Counted from the first letter of the stretch, positions 8,701-16,738 are shown. The stretch is 64,000 nt of DNA from Ruminococcus flavefaciens FD-1 (GCA_000174895.1 ACOK01000098.1:1-64000); one strand, 5' to 3'. Program-made: numbers and translations. The notes: a model not told the origin generated them from the sequence alone.

Positions 8701-8798
8701 CATTTTTCTTCAAGATATCTGCTCAGTGTTTCGTAATCCTCAAATTCAGGATACAGCGAAAGCATATATCTCGCTATCTGTGTGTTCTGCTGATCCAC
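5724..8798 (-). CDS. flvM: Class II lanthipeptide synthetase (LanM)
   Basis: A 1024-residue bifunctional LanM. The N-terminal two-thirds is the dehydratase domain that phosphorylates and eliminates Ser/Thr (kinase-like motifs such as HFENV and IPIDLETL). The C-terminal LanC-like cyclase has zinc ligands in WCHGTPG (near residue 895) and SCHGD (near 941). It begins with GTG at 8798, with AAGGAGG seven bases before, and overlaps the upstream LanM gene by 53 bp, so the two are probably translationally coupled. Two-component systems use one LanM per precursor class; which of alpha or beta this one serves cannot be told from sequence. Confidence 0.95.
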   Translation of the reverse strand: MDQQNTQIARYMLSLYPEFEDYETLSRYLEEKCRITGDHFLSEFRSESEYTPEYTEESRCDVFSEVKEILTSKNAMFAGYFAGFLVKKYKALSDAAEASEICSDPSAITADLVTQIYSSLSNIAMRTLIFELESAKKHDLLKGDTPDERFRYFRDTLLEDEKYVERLHSEYRIMHSQLTETAGNAMDFAIEMLNNTASHINAIRQEIFGGRDMGKLVHISMSGGDTHVRCRNVSTMIFENGRLVYKPHSLKSEAAFQVLLGKLNEHLDEESRIRLTKIVTEEDYGWTEFIEHTPVSNDGDAKVFFRKSGILLALLYICNATDFHFENVIASGTDPIPIDLETLFHCQPADKDHDKDREGGYMNTLRFFGRSVHSIGLLPSYINFRGSDGKVKPLSVGGMSGSAAQRSPFSTYRLENLGSDEVSMVRSEYDIGSSNNSAVLDDVELDPRNYSGYITDGFTDAYRIALAHRDELKELVLKLFADTRNRIVLKATFAYSNLLNISTHPDFQRSEIFAKLLFSRMGLVKPAEDFIDYEIDSLLHRNVPIYYADFTKRRLISGDGRIFNNVFEQSPQEEFIDKIDSLSEHDLEMQTDLIKTSYFIRNMAADHTAVDLHKIPVFRAKDEDLLRTASEIGDYLIDHRSIGGVNHKGKRDRFLIGCEIERTDHEDWTTVMSDFNFYNGASGAALFLRYLGRATGEKKYTDAAYELIEPIISVMEAGNFNYEKNVGAHTGIAGYFYVLNKFAELDDDDGLRQLMKDSLSKITELAAEETKCFFDLISGVSGALAVTTGLTADSSDSELRELAMKTSGELLDILRSRTLRDGELIAENIEYSGFAHGIAGAIPYIYRYYRQSGSEEALDLFRKLLTYERTRFRQTENGTIKGWLSAEHEGSITASWCHGTPGFLSARLILRQEGYTDDETEAEIAAAVELMKRDSIGTTLTSCHGDLGNLAILRKYADMYGDNKLYRQCTSTFAELYNKYASKAKDSSEMTCQKYNGIMLGLSGIGYSCLRETDDSIPDHLWLT

Positions 8799-11682
8799 TG
8801 TCTGTCCTCCTTATTTCAGGTATTTCGATAGAGTTAAGGGCAGGCATTTCAGGGTGTGCAAGTCTCATAAGGGTATAGGCGACGCCTGTTATACCTGTCA
8901 TACCCGATGGGGTAGCGGACATTCCCTTGATACCTGCTTTGAATCCTTCTTTTTCTATCTCATTCATGTACCTTCCGGCGGCGGAAACTGCTGTTTCTCT
9001 CAGTTCACTGCTGCCAATTGCATTTGCGTAGGTCAGCAGCATATCCATGGTACCGAATGTTCCGTGACAAAGGCTGTGATCCATATCCGAAGCGAAGCCC
9101 TCCCTGAGAAGGATGTGTACGCCTCTGAGGATGTCTTCCGAGATCGTCTCGTTATTCTCAAAGCCTCTGAGTTTCTTCATCATAAGTCTTGCAAGGCCTA
9201 TTCCCGGAGCACCGTGACACCAGAAGCTGCCGAAGCCGCCCTTGTCTCTGAGGTCCTTCCAGTTCTTTTCGTCCTCGCAGAAATATTTGTTTTCCATATC
9301 GACAGCCTTTGCTGCAAGTGCAGTATAGCGCTCATCGCCTGTATAATCGCCGTATTCAGCGAAAGCAAGTGCTATGCCTGCATAGCCGTGTGCAAAGCCT
9401 GTCATGACCTCGGTCTCGCCCTTTTCAAATCTCTCTGCCAGGTGCTCTGCCGATATTTCAAGTATCTCGTCGATAACGTCAAGTCTGAGCTGTCTGTTCA
9501 TTCTCGAAAGGGCTACAAGTGTGCCGGCTGCGCCTGCGATGATATCGTCACGGATATCGTCGGGGCTTTCTTTCATCTTAACAAGGCACTCCTTCAGGTA
9601 GCTATTGATCTTGTCAACATAGCTTGTGTCGCCTGTGAGAGCGAAGAAGTTGTACCAGAGATACACAAGTCCGGCAGCTCCCGTAAAGAATGATACATCT
9701 GCCTTCGGCTTGGTGTAGCCGAGTTCTTCTGCGCCGCTCATCACGTTTTCTGCGGCTCTGAGCCATTTCTCCCTGCCCGTGTACTTCCACAGGTAGAGGA
9801 AAAGCATTACTGTTCCGCCGCCGTCGTACATCTTGACATCAAGCACATCAAGCTTGATATTGTCTATGAGCGATTCCGTGAACCATGATATAGAATCAGA
9901 CTCCTTTGCCTGCAATGCCGATGAAAGAAGCTGTTCACCTATCATCTCTGCTGCTCTTGTCATATCGCTGTCGAGAGCGAATTTCTCTCTCGGAAGCTCT
10001 CTTCCGAAAACCTCTCCCTCAGCCTTGCTGTTGTATGAGGATGCAAGAGACATTCTTATGAGCATGGTCTGACGGCGTATGTAATCCTCGTCGATCTTTC
10101 CGATGAACTGTTCAACTCCGTCTGACGGGGATGAGGTATTATAATCGCTGATGGTATAGTTATGATTTGCTATGATATCCTTTCCGTTGAGCTTCTGCTC
10201 GAAGAACGGGATATCGTTGTTCATGAGGGCTTCTACCTCGCATGAGACTCTTGAGAACTCCCTCGGCGACTGGTCTATGCCCTTGTAGAGCTTCGAGAAC
10301 AGCTTTACTCTCGCTGTCTTGTCTCTGTAGTAGAGCGGTGAAGACGCTACCTGAAGAAACTTTCCGTACATTGCTGTCGGGCGGAGAACACGTCTGATAG
10401 TGCCTTCCGATGACTTCATAGCGTCGATTATCTGCGCCTTTGATGCGATAACAGCATTCATAGCGTCCTGATAGCCCTGTATCATCTCCTCGGCGAAGTA
10501 TATGGGGAGAACTTCCTTGCCGTTGCAGTAAAGCAGGTTATTTGCCTCGGAAAGTCTTCCCTCTCCGCTGGTTATGCATATCCTGTCGGTTCCCTCGTTG
10601 CAGAGAGAATAGGATTTCCACTTCTTGCTGGTCTGCTTGGGAGAACCCGAGATACCGCCCATATCGAAATCGAAGAACACGAATGAACTGTTCATCGGGT
10701 ACATCATGGTTCCGAGAACGGAATCCTCGAAAGTTGAAAGCACGTCCCTGAGGAAAGGCGGATAGTTCTTGGTGTCGGATTCCTTGCTGTTGTTCTTGAC
10801 AAGTGTTTCAAGGTCAACGAAGTAAGGTCTCTCGCCTGCGCATACGATGTTCTCGTAGTGGAGATCATCGCATCTCAGCGCATTGAATACGGCACTGAAA
10901 GCGCCTATGCGGTAATAGTATCTGCAAGCCTCCTCCTCGGTGGATACGGGCTTCTGACGGATGAATTCCTGGAAGCCGTAATCGCCGCAGGAAAGGACCT
11001 TTGCTGTATCAAGGCTGTATTTTACCTTGCCTTTTTCCATTACGATGTCACGTACCTTCTCAAAGAGAAGTTCGGGAGCGAGAGCGTGGGGCTTGTAGAC
11101 AAGTGTACCTGACGGCCCCTTGACGATAACGACTTTCTTGCCGCCGTTATGGGAATCTCCGCTGGAGATGGAGAGATCGCCTGTCTGTGTGCAGTCGAAC
11201 CCGAAGGTCTCCATTATCTCGTCCTTATGCCCGATCATGCCTCTGAGGCAGTCTGTTATGAGCTGCACTCTTTCATCGGCGTTGTGAAAAATGATATCGT
11301 AAAGGCAGGGATACTTTGCTGCGAATGCTTTTATAGTCTCAGCAGATCTCATATCTTCATAGAAATTGCTGTAGATGTCATCTGAGTCGTATACTCCCGA
11401 TTCCTTGCGCTCATTTATCTCAATAATGAGTGTGCTGAGCGCAAGTGAAGCCTGATCGGTAAGGAAATATCCTGCGCTGTTGAGCATAAATGCTTCACGG
11501 TCTACAAGATATCCCCCTGCTCCGATATCATCGAGAGCTGTATCGAGTTTCCTGAGGAAATACTCGGTGAAGGGCTCATAGAAGCTTCCGAACATTTTAT
11601 CATAAAAACCTGTTACTTTTAATGTGTTTTCTCCGACGGGGAGTACGTTGTCTATGATATCATGTATCTCATTCAGCTTCAT
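8746..11682 (-). CDS. flvM: Class II lanthipeptide synthetase (LanM), second enzyme
   Basis: A 978-residue LanM, distantly similar to the downstream one. Dehydratase region with HYENI and PYFVDLETL; cyclase zinc ligands in WCHGAPGIG (near residue 820) and LCHGTFG (near 870). All key residues are present, so both LanMs should be active. The start overlaps the upstream small membrane-protein gene by 14 bp, with AAAGGAAAT upstream as RBS. Presumed to modify the peptide class not handled by its partner, in the cytoplasm on leader-bound substrate. Confidence 0.95.
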   Translation of the reverse strand: MKLNEIHDIIDNVLPVGENTLKVTGFYDKMFGSFYEPFTEYFLRKLDTALDDIGAGGYLVDREAFMLNSAGYFLTDQASLALSTLIIEINERKESGVYDSDDIYSNFYEDMRSAETIKAFAAKYPCLYDIIFHNADERVQLITDCLRGMIGHKDEIMETFGFDCTQTGDLSISSGDSHNGGKKVVIVKGPSGTLVYKPHALAPELLFEKVRDIVMEKGKVKYSLDTAKVLSCGDYGFQEFIRQKPVSTEEEACRYYYRIGAFSAVFNALRCDDLHYENIVCAGERPYFVDLETLVKNNSKESDTKNYPPFLRDVLSTFEDSVLGTMMYPMNSSFVFFDFDMGGISGSPKQTSKKWKSYSLCNEGTDRICITSGEGRLSEANNLLYCNGKEVLPIYFAEEMIQGYQDAMNAVIASKAQIIDAMKSSEGTIRRVLRPTAMYGKFLQVASSPLYYRDKTARVKLFSKLYKGIDQSPREFSRVSCEVEALMNNDIPFFEQKLNGKDIIANHNYTISDYNTSSPSDGVEQFIGKIDEDYIRRQTMLIRMSLASSYNSKAEGEVFGRELPREKFALDSDMTRAAEMIGEQLLSSALQAKESDSISWFTESLIDNIKLDVLDVKMYDGGGTVMLFLYLWKYTGREKWLRAAENVMSGAEELGYTKPKADVSFFTGAAGLVYLWYNFFALTGDTSYVDKINSYLKECLVKMKESPDDIRDDIIAGAAGTLVALSRMNRQLRLDVIDEILEISAEHLAERFEKGETEVMTGFAHGYAGIALAFAEYGDYTGDERYTALAAKAVDMENKYFCEDEKNWKDLRDKGGFGSFWCHGAPGIGLARLMMKKLRGFENNETISEDILRGVHILLREGFASDMDHSLCHGTFGTMDMLLTYANAIGSSELRETAVSAAGRYMNEIEKEGFKAGIKGMSATPSGMTGITGVAYTLMRLAHPEMPALNSIEIPEIRRTDSGSAEHTDSEIYAFAVS

Positions 11683-11977
11683 TCAAGTCATTTCCTTTCA
11701 CTGAGAATACCTGGATAACTGCGAGAATAACAAATAAAGCTACCAGAGGGATCATGCCTGCGTTTGATGTCCATCTTGCCGCTGCGGCAGGGAGCTCAAA
11801 CAGGAATCCCTTGACGAAGTCAAATCCTGATCTTGTGAAGAGCCCCGGTGTGAGGAAGCACTTCTTAAAGCCGAAATCAAGCGGCGTATGTCTCAGAAGA
11901 TCGGGAAGGGTGAATATAACGAATACGAATAATGCGTCTGCGAATAAGAATAATGTGCGCTTACTTCTTTTTTTCAT
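11669..11977 (-). CDS. Small membrane protein of the flv operon, unknown function
   Basis: A 102-residue protein with two hydrophobic segments: residues about 8-25 and about 72-94. I do not recognise the family. It overlaps the upstream permease gene by 17 bp and the downstream lanM by 14 bp, so it is tightly embedded in the operon. Position next to two ABC-2 permease genes suggests a LanI/LanH-like accessory immunity protein, but that is inference from context only. Confidence 0.75.
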   Translation of the reverse strand: MKKRSKRTLFLFADALFVFVIFTLPDLLRHTPLDFGFKKCFLTPGLFTRSGFDFVKGFLFELPAAAARWTSNAGMIPLVALFVILAVIQVFSVKGNDLNEAE

Positions 11978-12716
11978 AATTTACCTCATTTCTAAGAATC
12001 AAAAGTGTTATCGTATAGATTATCAGCACCCTTGCTGTGACAGACACTATAAAGATAATGCTGTCGCTTGCAGGGAGAGCTAATGTTGTAGCTGCGTCAT
12101 ATGCGCCGCCTATAGTGAACGGATATACTCTGTCGCCGCCTATGCCTGCCTTTTCTGCCAGCTGTGCTATCAATGCGCCGCTGTTGCTGAGTACTATGAA
12201 GAACAGCAGGAATGATACTATCTCATTCTTCGTTATCACGAAAAGCAGATCTATCACTGCTATCTCCATCACTGAAAACAGTGTGAACCGCAGGAAGGTC
12301 AGCAGACTTTCCTTTATAAGCCCTGATGCATCGCCTGTACCTCTTTCAAGGGTAAGGTAGCATATGCTGAAGCATATGAGAGTCCAGACCATAAGTGAGA
12401 TGCATACGATTATCTGCGTCAGGAATTTTGCTGTGAAGTACTGCCCCTTGGTGGTATCGGACATACAAAGGTTTTTCATCGTTCCGTATCTGTACTCCTG
12501 AAACCACACGAAGTACAGCACAAATACTGCCATTTTTACAAGTGAGTAGAACTGTGATAAGGTTCCCGATGTGAATATGGTCACACGGTCGTTATGCTCG
12601 GCAAATCTCGCAATAAACGTCATGAATATGAAGCCTGCCGTTACGAGAATGAAAGCAAAAAGCGGGAATTTATCTTTTCTGCACCTGAATAATTCGGCTT
12701 TTAAACTATCTGTCAT
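11961..12716 (-). CDS. flvG: ABC transporter permease, lantibiotic immunity type (LanG-like)
   Basis: A 251-residue integral membrane protein with about six hydrophobic segments, the pattern of ABC-2 permeases in LanFEG immunity exporters, which remove mature lantibiotic from the producer's membrane. Its start overlaps the stop of the next permease by four bases (ATGA). It would pair with that permease and the ATPase at 13452. The E/G letter assignment is by position only. Confidence 0.82.
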   Translation of the reverse strand: MTDSLKAELFRCRKDKFPLFAFILVTAGFIFMTFIARFAEHNDRVTIFTSGTLSQFYSLVKMAVFVLYFVWFQEYRYGTMKNLCMSDTTKGQYFTAKFLTQIIVCISLMVWTLICFSICYLTLERGTGDASGLIKESLLTFLRFTLFSVMEIAVIDLLFVITKNEIVSFLLFFIVLSNSGALIAQLAEKAGIGGDRVYPFTIGGAYDAATTLALPASDSIIFIVSVTARVLIIYTITLLILRNEVNYEKKK

Positions 12717-13459
12717 GCCATTACTCTTTTCTCGAAATATTTTTTGGTCAGCAGGTGAAGGACTATTGAATATACAACGCCTACCACTACTGAAAGTGTG
12801 ATGTGAATTGCACTGAAATGGAGATTGCCAAGGTTGTAGAATTCTCCTATAGGTGTGAGGTGTCTGAGGATTACCATATCTTCAGGCATTGCACCTGCCA
12901 TCATAAGCTTTACTGTAAAAAGTTGTGCGAAGGAATAGTAGTATATTATTGCTGCTATTATCTCGTTCTTTGATACAACTGTTATAAGCTGGATGAGTGC
13001 GATAATTGCTGCGTAATTCGGGATAGTCGCAAGGAAGCTGATAAAGCTCTCTGCAAGAAGCCCTTTATCTGAATCAGGCGAAGGTGCAAGCCTGAAGTAG
13101 GTAACTGTGAAAGATGCCATGAATACTGCTGCGAATATCAGGCAGAAGATAAGTGCCGTGAGATATTTTCCTGTCGTTATCAGCGGTATGCTCCTCGGAT
13201 CGTTCTTCAGTGTGTTGTATTTGAAGATATCCGTGAAGATTGGGAAGAATATCATCAGAGCCACACAAGCTCCCGTGAATACAAACGGCATTATCTTCGG
13301 CAGGTCCGCACGTGTCTCAATGCTGAAGCCTACGATACTTGCTATCTGCGGAATGAAGAGTACAGCTATTGCTATGAATATCGAGCCTCCGATAAGACAA
13401 ATGCGGAAGTATGTGCTTTTGAGGCTTTTGAATATCTCCGATTTTATTACATTAACCAT
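12713..13459 (-). CDS. flvE: ABC transporter permease, lantibiotic immunity type (LanE-like)
   Basis: A 248-residue polytopic membrane protein with about six hydrophobic stretches, similar in layout to its downstream neighbour (both begin with a basic amphipathic segment, then a first membrane helix). It overlaps the ATPase gene by eight bases. Together the two permeases and the ATPase make a LanFEG-like self-protection exporter. Confidence 0.82.
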   Translation of the reverse strand: MVNVIKSEIFKSLKSTYFRICLIGGSIFIAIAVLFIPQIASIVGFSIETRADLPKIMPFVFTGACVALMIFFPIFTDIFKYNTLKNDPRSIPLITTGKYLTALIFCLIFAAVFMASFTVTYFRLAPSPDSDKGLLAESFISFLATIPNYAAIIALIQLITVVSKNEIIAAIIYYYSFAQLFTVKLMMAGAMPEDMVILRHLTPIGEFYNLGNLHFSAIHITLSVVVGVVYSIVLHLLTKKYFEKRVMA

Positions 13460-14363
13460 TTTTATTCACCCCCAGCAGCTTCATGTAGTAGTCTTCAAGA
13501 GTTTCCTTTCCGCTGGAAAGTCCCTTTACGTTAACGCCTTCTCTGGCAAACGCTGTAATGATGCCATCGCTGTAACCTGATGTGAAGTGGATGGAATTCT
13601 TATCGGTAGTGAACTGTGCCTCCGGGAATTCGGATGATACTATCCTTGAAGCTATCGCTACGGAATCTACAGTGATCACCGTTTCCTCTGAGCCTGCCGA
13701 TTCAATCTCGCCGATATCAGCCTCCTTTATCATTCTGCCCTTATCAATGAAGCCGAACTTTCCCGCAAGCTGTGAGAGCTCTCCGAGGATGTGGCTGGAA
13801 ATAAGGACTGTTGTTCCTGATTTCTGATTAAGGTCTCTGATGAGGTCTCTTACCTCGATGATACCCTCGGGATCAAGTCCGTTTATCGGTTCGTCAAGGA
13901 TGAGAAGCTTCGGTGAATGAAGCGTAGCAAGGGCAAGTCCCAGTCGCTGTTTCATTCCCAGTGAGAAGTCCTTGAACTTCTTTGAGCCTGTATCGTCCAG
14001 CCCTACAAGTCTGAGAGCCTTGTCGATGCAGCCCTTATCCTTAATGCCCCGCTGTATCCTGTAGTAGTTGAGATTGTCACGGGCTGACATATAAGGATAA
14101 AACGAAGGCGTTTCGATCATCGAACCTACCTCGCTGCGCTTGATTCGCAGATCGCTGTCCGAGCTTGCTCCGAGAAGCGATATCTCTCCCGATGTCTTCG
14201 GAACAAGTCCGAGCAGGATCTTCATTATAGTAGTCTTTCCTGCGCCATTCTTTCCTACAAGGCCGTAGATCTCACCCTCCTTTACATTTATACATACGTC
14301 TTTCAGAACGTTTACATTCTTATAGCTTTTACACAAGCCTTTTGCTGTAATTACGCCTTCCAT
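13452..14363 (-). CDS. flvF: ABC transporter ATPase, lantibiotic immunity type (LanF-like)
   Basis: A 303-residue ATPase: Walker A GKNGAGKTT near residue 40, signature FSLGMKQRLGLALA, Walker B LLILDEP, and a C-terminal extension typical of the bacitracin/NukF subfamily. The start at 14363 is chosen because CGGAGG lies seven bases upstream; a longer frame opening at 14465 begins upstream of the likely promoter's minus 10 site and has no RBS. It is the first gene of the flv operon. Confidence 0.9.
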   Translation of the reverse strand: MEGVITAKGLCKSYKNVNVLKDVCINVKEGEIYGLVGKNGAGKTTIMKILLGLVPKTSGEISLLGASSDSDLRIKRSEVGSMIETPSFYPYMSARDNLNYYRIQRGIKDKGCIDKALRLVGLDDTGSKKFKDFSLGMKQRLGLALATLHSPKLLILDEPINGLDPEGIIEVRDLIRDLNQKSGTTVLISSHILGELSQLAGKFGFIDKGRMIKEADIGEIESAGSEETVITVDSVAIASRIVSSEFPEAQFTTDKNSIHFTSGYSDGIITAFAREGVNVKGLSSGKETLEDYYMKLLGVNKNG

Positions 14364-14449
14364 ATCTAACCTCCGTTTGGTAATTGGTTTCAACGGTCTG
14401 AGAGGTTTTTTGTTTTTTTCTCTCTTTCCCGTCCCTGTGATTATATTAT

Positions 14450-14540
14450 AGCTTCTCTTTTCCATTCACGCTACAAAAATGGAGTAAACGTCATTTTAGT
14501 CAGAGTGGAGGAGTAAACGGGGCTTTTTTGGGAGTGACCG
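14450..14540 (-). promoter_or_regulatory. Candidate flv operon promoter with three upstream direct repeats
   Basis: Two overlapping TATAAT boxes lie at 14450-14460 on the minus strand, about 90 bp before the first flv start codon, with no good minus 35 box. Just upstream, GGAGTAAACG occurs at 14481-14490 and 14510-14519, and a degenerate GGAGTGACCG at 14531-14540. Repeats two and three are 21 bp apart, two helical turns. A weak minus 35 plus repeats suggests an activator-dependent promoter. No regulator gene is in the visible cluster. Confidence 0.5.
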
Positions 14541-14590
14541 GCATTTTCGGGATAGGCCTGACAAGCTCCTTTTACCTTATATAAATACAA

Positions 14591-14623
14591 AAACCGCTGA
14601 GAGAATCGATCTCTCAGCGGTTT
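14591..14623 (-). terminator. Intrinsic terminator of the hydrolase gene
   Basis: A 13-bp perfect stem (AAACCGCTGAGAG with CTCTCAGCGGTTT) around a 7-base loop. On the minus strand it is followed by TTTTTGTATTTAT. It ends the message of the gene at 14666 and insulates the flv promoter. A second hairpin without a U-run lies at 14625-14659. Confidence 0.85.
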
Positions 14624-14665
14624 CATCAAGGCATACACAAGATCGTTGAATGCCTTGATCTCTTT

Positions 14666-15406
14666 TTAAATCAATTTTTCAATAAGATATATCAGAATGC
14701 CGACGGTAACTGCCATAACGCCTATTTTGGCATACATTTTTACAAGTACGTCACTACACGCTGACGGACGAATGTCAGTTTCGATATGCGGATCTACGGT
14801 GGAACGGAAGTTTTCGGCCGCCTCAGCACCGCCGATCAGTTTTCCGTAATGTATCGGTATCACCGTATGCGGAGAGATAAAATTTGCAAGTTCCGCTGCC
14901 TGCTTCGGATCCATGGTAAAGGATCCTCCAACGGGAAGAAGTGCTATATCGCACGACACTCTCCTGCTTTCCTCGGTAATATCGGTATCTCCTGCAATAT
15001 ATACCCTTGTTCCGTCAATATCAAGAATATATCCCAGCCAGTTTTTGGCTTTTCTATGGTTCGGCTTCTTTATATTGTAAGCAGCGACTGTCTCCACAGG
15101 AATATCGCAAAGCTTACAGCTCTGTGACGGCATAAGCGGAACAGGCTCTTTACCGAGAAACATCCTGCATCTTGTGCTCATACCTGTCGGAGCGGCTATG
15201 ACCGTATCGGCTTTAAGCAGTTTTTTTACATCTTTGGGTGAAAAATGATCCCCATGAGGATGCGTGAATAGAATAAGATCGGCGTCATGAGGTGTACCGC
15301 TTACAGATATCGGATCTATGTATATGACCTTGCTGCTGTTAATACGTATTCCGCTGTGATCAATTACTTCAATACTTTCAAGAACACTTTGTTTAAACAT
15401 TTCCAT
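14666..15406 (-). CDS. Metallo-beta-lactamase-fold metal-dependent hydrolase, membrane-anchored
   Basis: A 246-residue protein with the metal-binding motif THPHGDH (about residues 48-54), then AGDTD and IPIHYG, the order of metal ligands in the UlaG-like/UPF0173 branch of the metallo-beta-lactamase fold. The C terminus holds a hydrophobic segment (VMAVTVGILIYLIEKL) that may anchor it to the membrane, unusual for this group. Substrate unknown. It has its own promoter (15526-15554) and terminator (14591-14623), so it is a single-gene unit of the host backbone. Confidence 0.88.
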   Translation of the reverse strand: MEMFKQSVLESIEVIDHSGIRINSSKVIYIDPISVSGTPHDADLILFTHPHGDHFSPKDVKKLLKADTVIAAPTGMSTRCRMFLGKEPVPLMPSQSCKLCDIPVETVAAYNIKKPNHRKAKNWLGYILDIDGTRVYIAGDTDITEESRRVSCDIALLPVGGSFTMDPKQAAELANFISPHTVIPIHYGKLIGGAEAAENFRSTVDPHIETDIRPSACSDVLVKMYAKIGVMAVTVGILIYLIEKLI

Positions 15407-15525
15407 ACTCCCTTTTTATCGCTTTTCGGATTTATAATAATCCACGTTACGGGTCCGCAGAATAAATGCTGCTGCCCTTATATTTTTCATAATATGTTAT
15501 AACTGTCAAATCATTTATTGTATGT

Positions 15526-15554
15526 ATTATACCACATTTCATTTCCGAGGTCAA
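15526..15554 (-). promoter_or_regulatory. Sigma-A-type promoter for the hydrolase gene
   Basis: On the minus strand TTGACC, 17 bases, TATAAT. It would give a leader of about 110 bases before the start at 15406. The stretch 15407-15780 otherwise holds no gene; it contains an imperfect hairpin (about 15648-15676) and the rpsI terminator. Confidence 0.75.
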
Positions 15555-15726
15555 TCATTTGTTCAATATTTATAAAAATCCCTCGACTGAGCAACAGCTG
15601 AGAGTTAATAATTTAATTCTCTTATTCATAAGTTTCCCTATACAATAAGGCATTCACCACAAGGGTAAATGCCTTAAATCTTTGTTAGCTGCCGTCTGAT
15701 CCATACCGCAATATGATAAAATATAA

Positions 15727-15755
15727 AATCCCCGAATCGTATAGATTCGGGGATT
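15727..15755 (-). terminator. Original terminator of the rplM-rpsI operon, displaced by IME 1
   Basis: A perfect 12-bp stem (AATCCCCGAATC with GATTCGGGGATT) with a 5-base loop, followed on the minus strand by TTTTATATTTT. It lies about 25 bp beyond the sequence TCGAAGAGATAA, which encodes Ser-Lys-Arg-stop, the last residues of ribosomal protein S9. So it is the native terminator of rpsI, now 12 kb from the gene body. Confidence 0.85.
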
Positions 15756-15780
15756 GTGTGTAGTCCCAGTTGGGATAAAA

Positions 15781-15793
15781 TTATCTCTTCGAG
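15781..15793 (-). repeat. Left attachment site of IME 1 (remnant of rpsI 3' end)
   Basis: On the minus strand CTCGAAGAGATAA: the 7-base core CTCGAAG is shared with the right end inside rpsI (28016-28022), and the remnant keeps the codons TCG AAG AGA TAA for the S9 C terminus SKR-stop. In the intact gene the element supplies TCG AAG CGT TAA instead, a synonymous replacement. Confidence 0.8.
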
Positions 15794-15920
15794 CTAAGCA
15801 GTATCGTTTCGCTTACTTTATCTATTTTTCAAAAAACGCCGAAAATACGATAAAATCTGCAATTCAGAGCAAACGCTCTTATTGTAAAATTCAAGTTTTA
15901 TCGTAACTTGTTTCAACTTT

Positions 15921-15938
15921 GTTGAACATAAGTTGAAC
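15921..15938 (+). repeat. Putative integrase arm-type sites, left end of IME 1
   Basis: Two direct GTTGAAC copies (15921-15927, 15932-15938), 11 bp apart. The same heptamer occurs twice near the right end (27934-27952). Placement about 130 bp inside the left core and 70-80 bp inside the right core fits arm-type binding sites of a tyrosine integrase. Confidence 0.55.
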
Positions 15939-16041
15939 TGGCGGACATGACAATCTCGTCGGTATTCAGAGAATAAAAACTATAATAATCGTGGCGAGGA
16001 GAAGCGTTATCCCTCGCCCTACCAAATGGAGGCAATCTATT

Positions 16042-16311
16042 ATGAGTAACATTCTCGATGAACTTTACGACTATGACCTGTTACACCTGACCGAGATCGA
16101 AGATACAGACGGAGCATACAGAGCCGCCCTCGACAGACTCGTCAAGGCAGAAGCCGAGTTAAAGAAAGCCTATCCCGACCGCACTGACATTCTCGATGAG
16201 TACCAGTCAGCGGACATTGAACTGCATAATCTCTCTAACCGCAATGAGTTCCGCAAGGGCTTCAAGGTCGGCGCACAGCTCGTCCTTGAAATGATTAAGC
16301 CCATTAAGTGA
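16042..16311 (+). CDS. DUF6809-like small protein
   Basis: An 89-residue acidic, helical protein (MSNILDELYDYDLLHLTEIE). The pattern of a short conserved start, a long helical middle and a final EFRKGFKVGAQLVLEM segment resembles the DUF6809 family found in Firmicutes mobile elements; function unknown. The start at 16042 has GGAGG nine bases before it; a longer frame from 15991 lacks one. A hairpin GGCGAGG/CCTCGCC (15993-16018) lies in its leader. Followed 10 bp later by the next gene, likely one transcript. Confidence 0.7.
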   Translation: MSNILDELYDYDLLHLTEIEDTDGAYRAALDRLVKAEAELKKAYPDRTDILDEYQSADIELHNLSNRNEFRKGFKVGAQLVLEMIKPIK

Positions 16312-16321
16312 GGTGGACGGT

Positions 16322-16738
16322 ATGAGCAGATATAAGAGCGAACAGACCGCATACAGCCCGCTGAAAAAGAAATACGTTCCGCTGTGGAGACTGGATACCA
16401 ACACCGTGACCGTCACCCACTTCAATCCCGATACTCAATCCGAGGAGAGCAAGACCTATCACACCGACTTCATCAGGTATCATCTTCATTTCTCTGACAG
16501 CCATTGCCCCGACAGGCTTTGCAGGCTCATCAACGAGGGCAGGATCGTGCAGTACCTTGATGATATGGAACGGAAAGTCAGTGAAGCTATCTCACGCCAG
16601 GTCGAACTTTGGAAGCAGACCGACAGTTGCTATCAGAAAGCTGTCCTCAGCGGTGACACCGAGAAAACGCTCGGTCTGGAGAATTGCTTTGTATACATGG
16701 CAAGAGAAGTAGTGTTTGAGTGTATGGTTTATATTTGA
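16322..16738 (+). CDS. Hypothetical protein of IME 1
   Basis: A 138-residue soluble protein starting MSRYKSEQTAYSPLKKKYV, with RBS GAGGTGG. No membrane segment and no motif I recognise. It is co-oriented with and close behind the DUF6809-like gene, and its 3' end overlaps the convergent gene at 16729 by 10 bp. Base composition matches its left neighbour and not the AT-rich gene to its right. Confidence 0.7.
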   Translation: MSRYKSEQTAYSPLKKKYVPLWRLDTNTVTVTHFNPDTQSEESKTYHTDFIRYHLHFSDSHCPDRLCRLINEGRIVQYLDDMERKVSEAISRQVELWKQTDSCYQKAVLSGDTEKTLGLENCFVYMAREVVFECMVYI

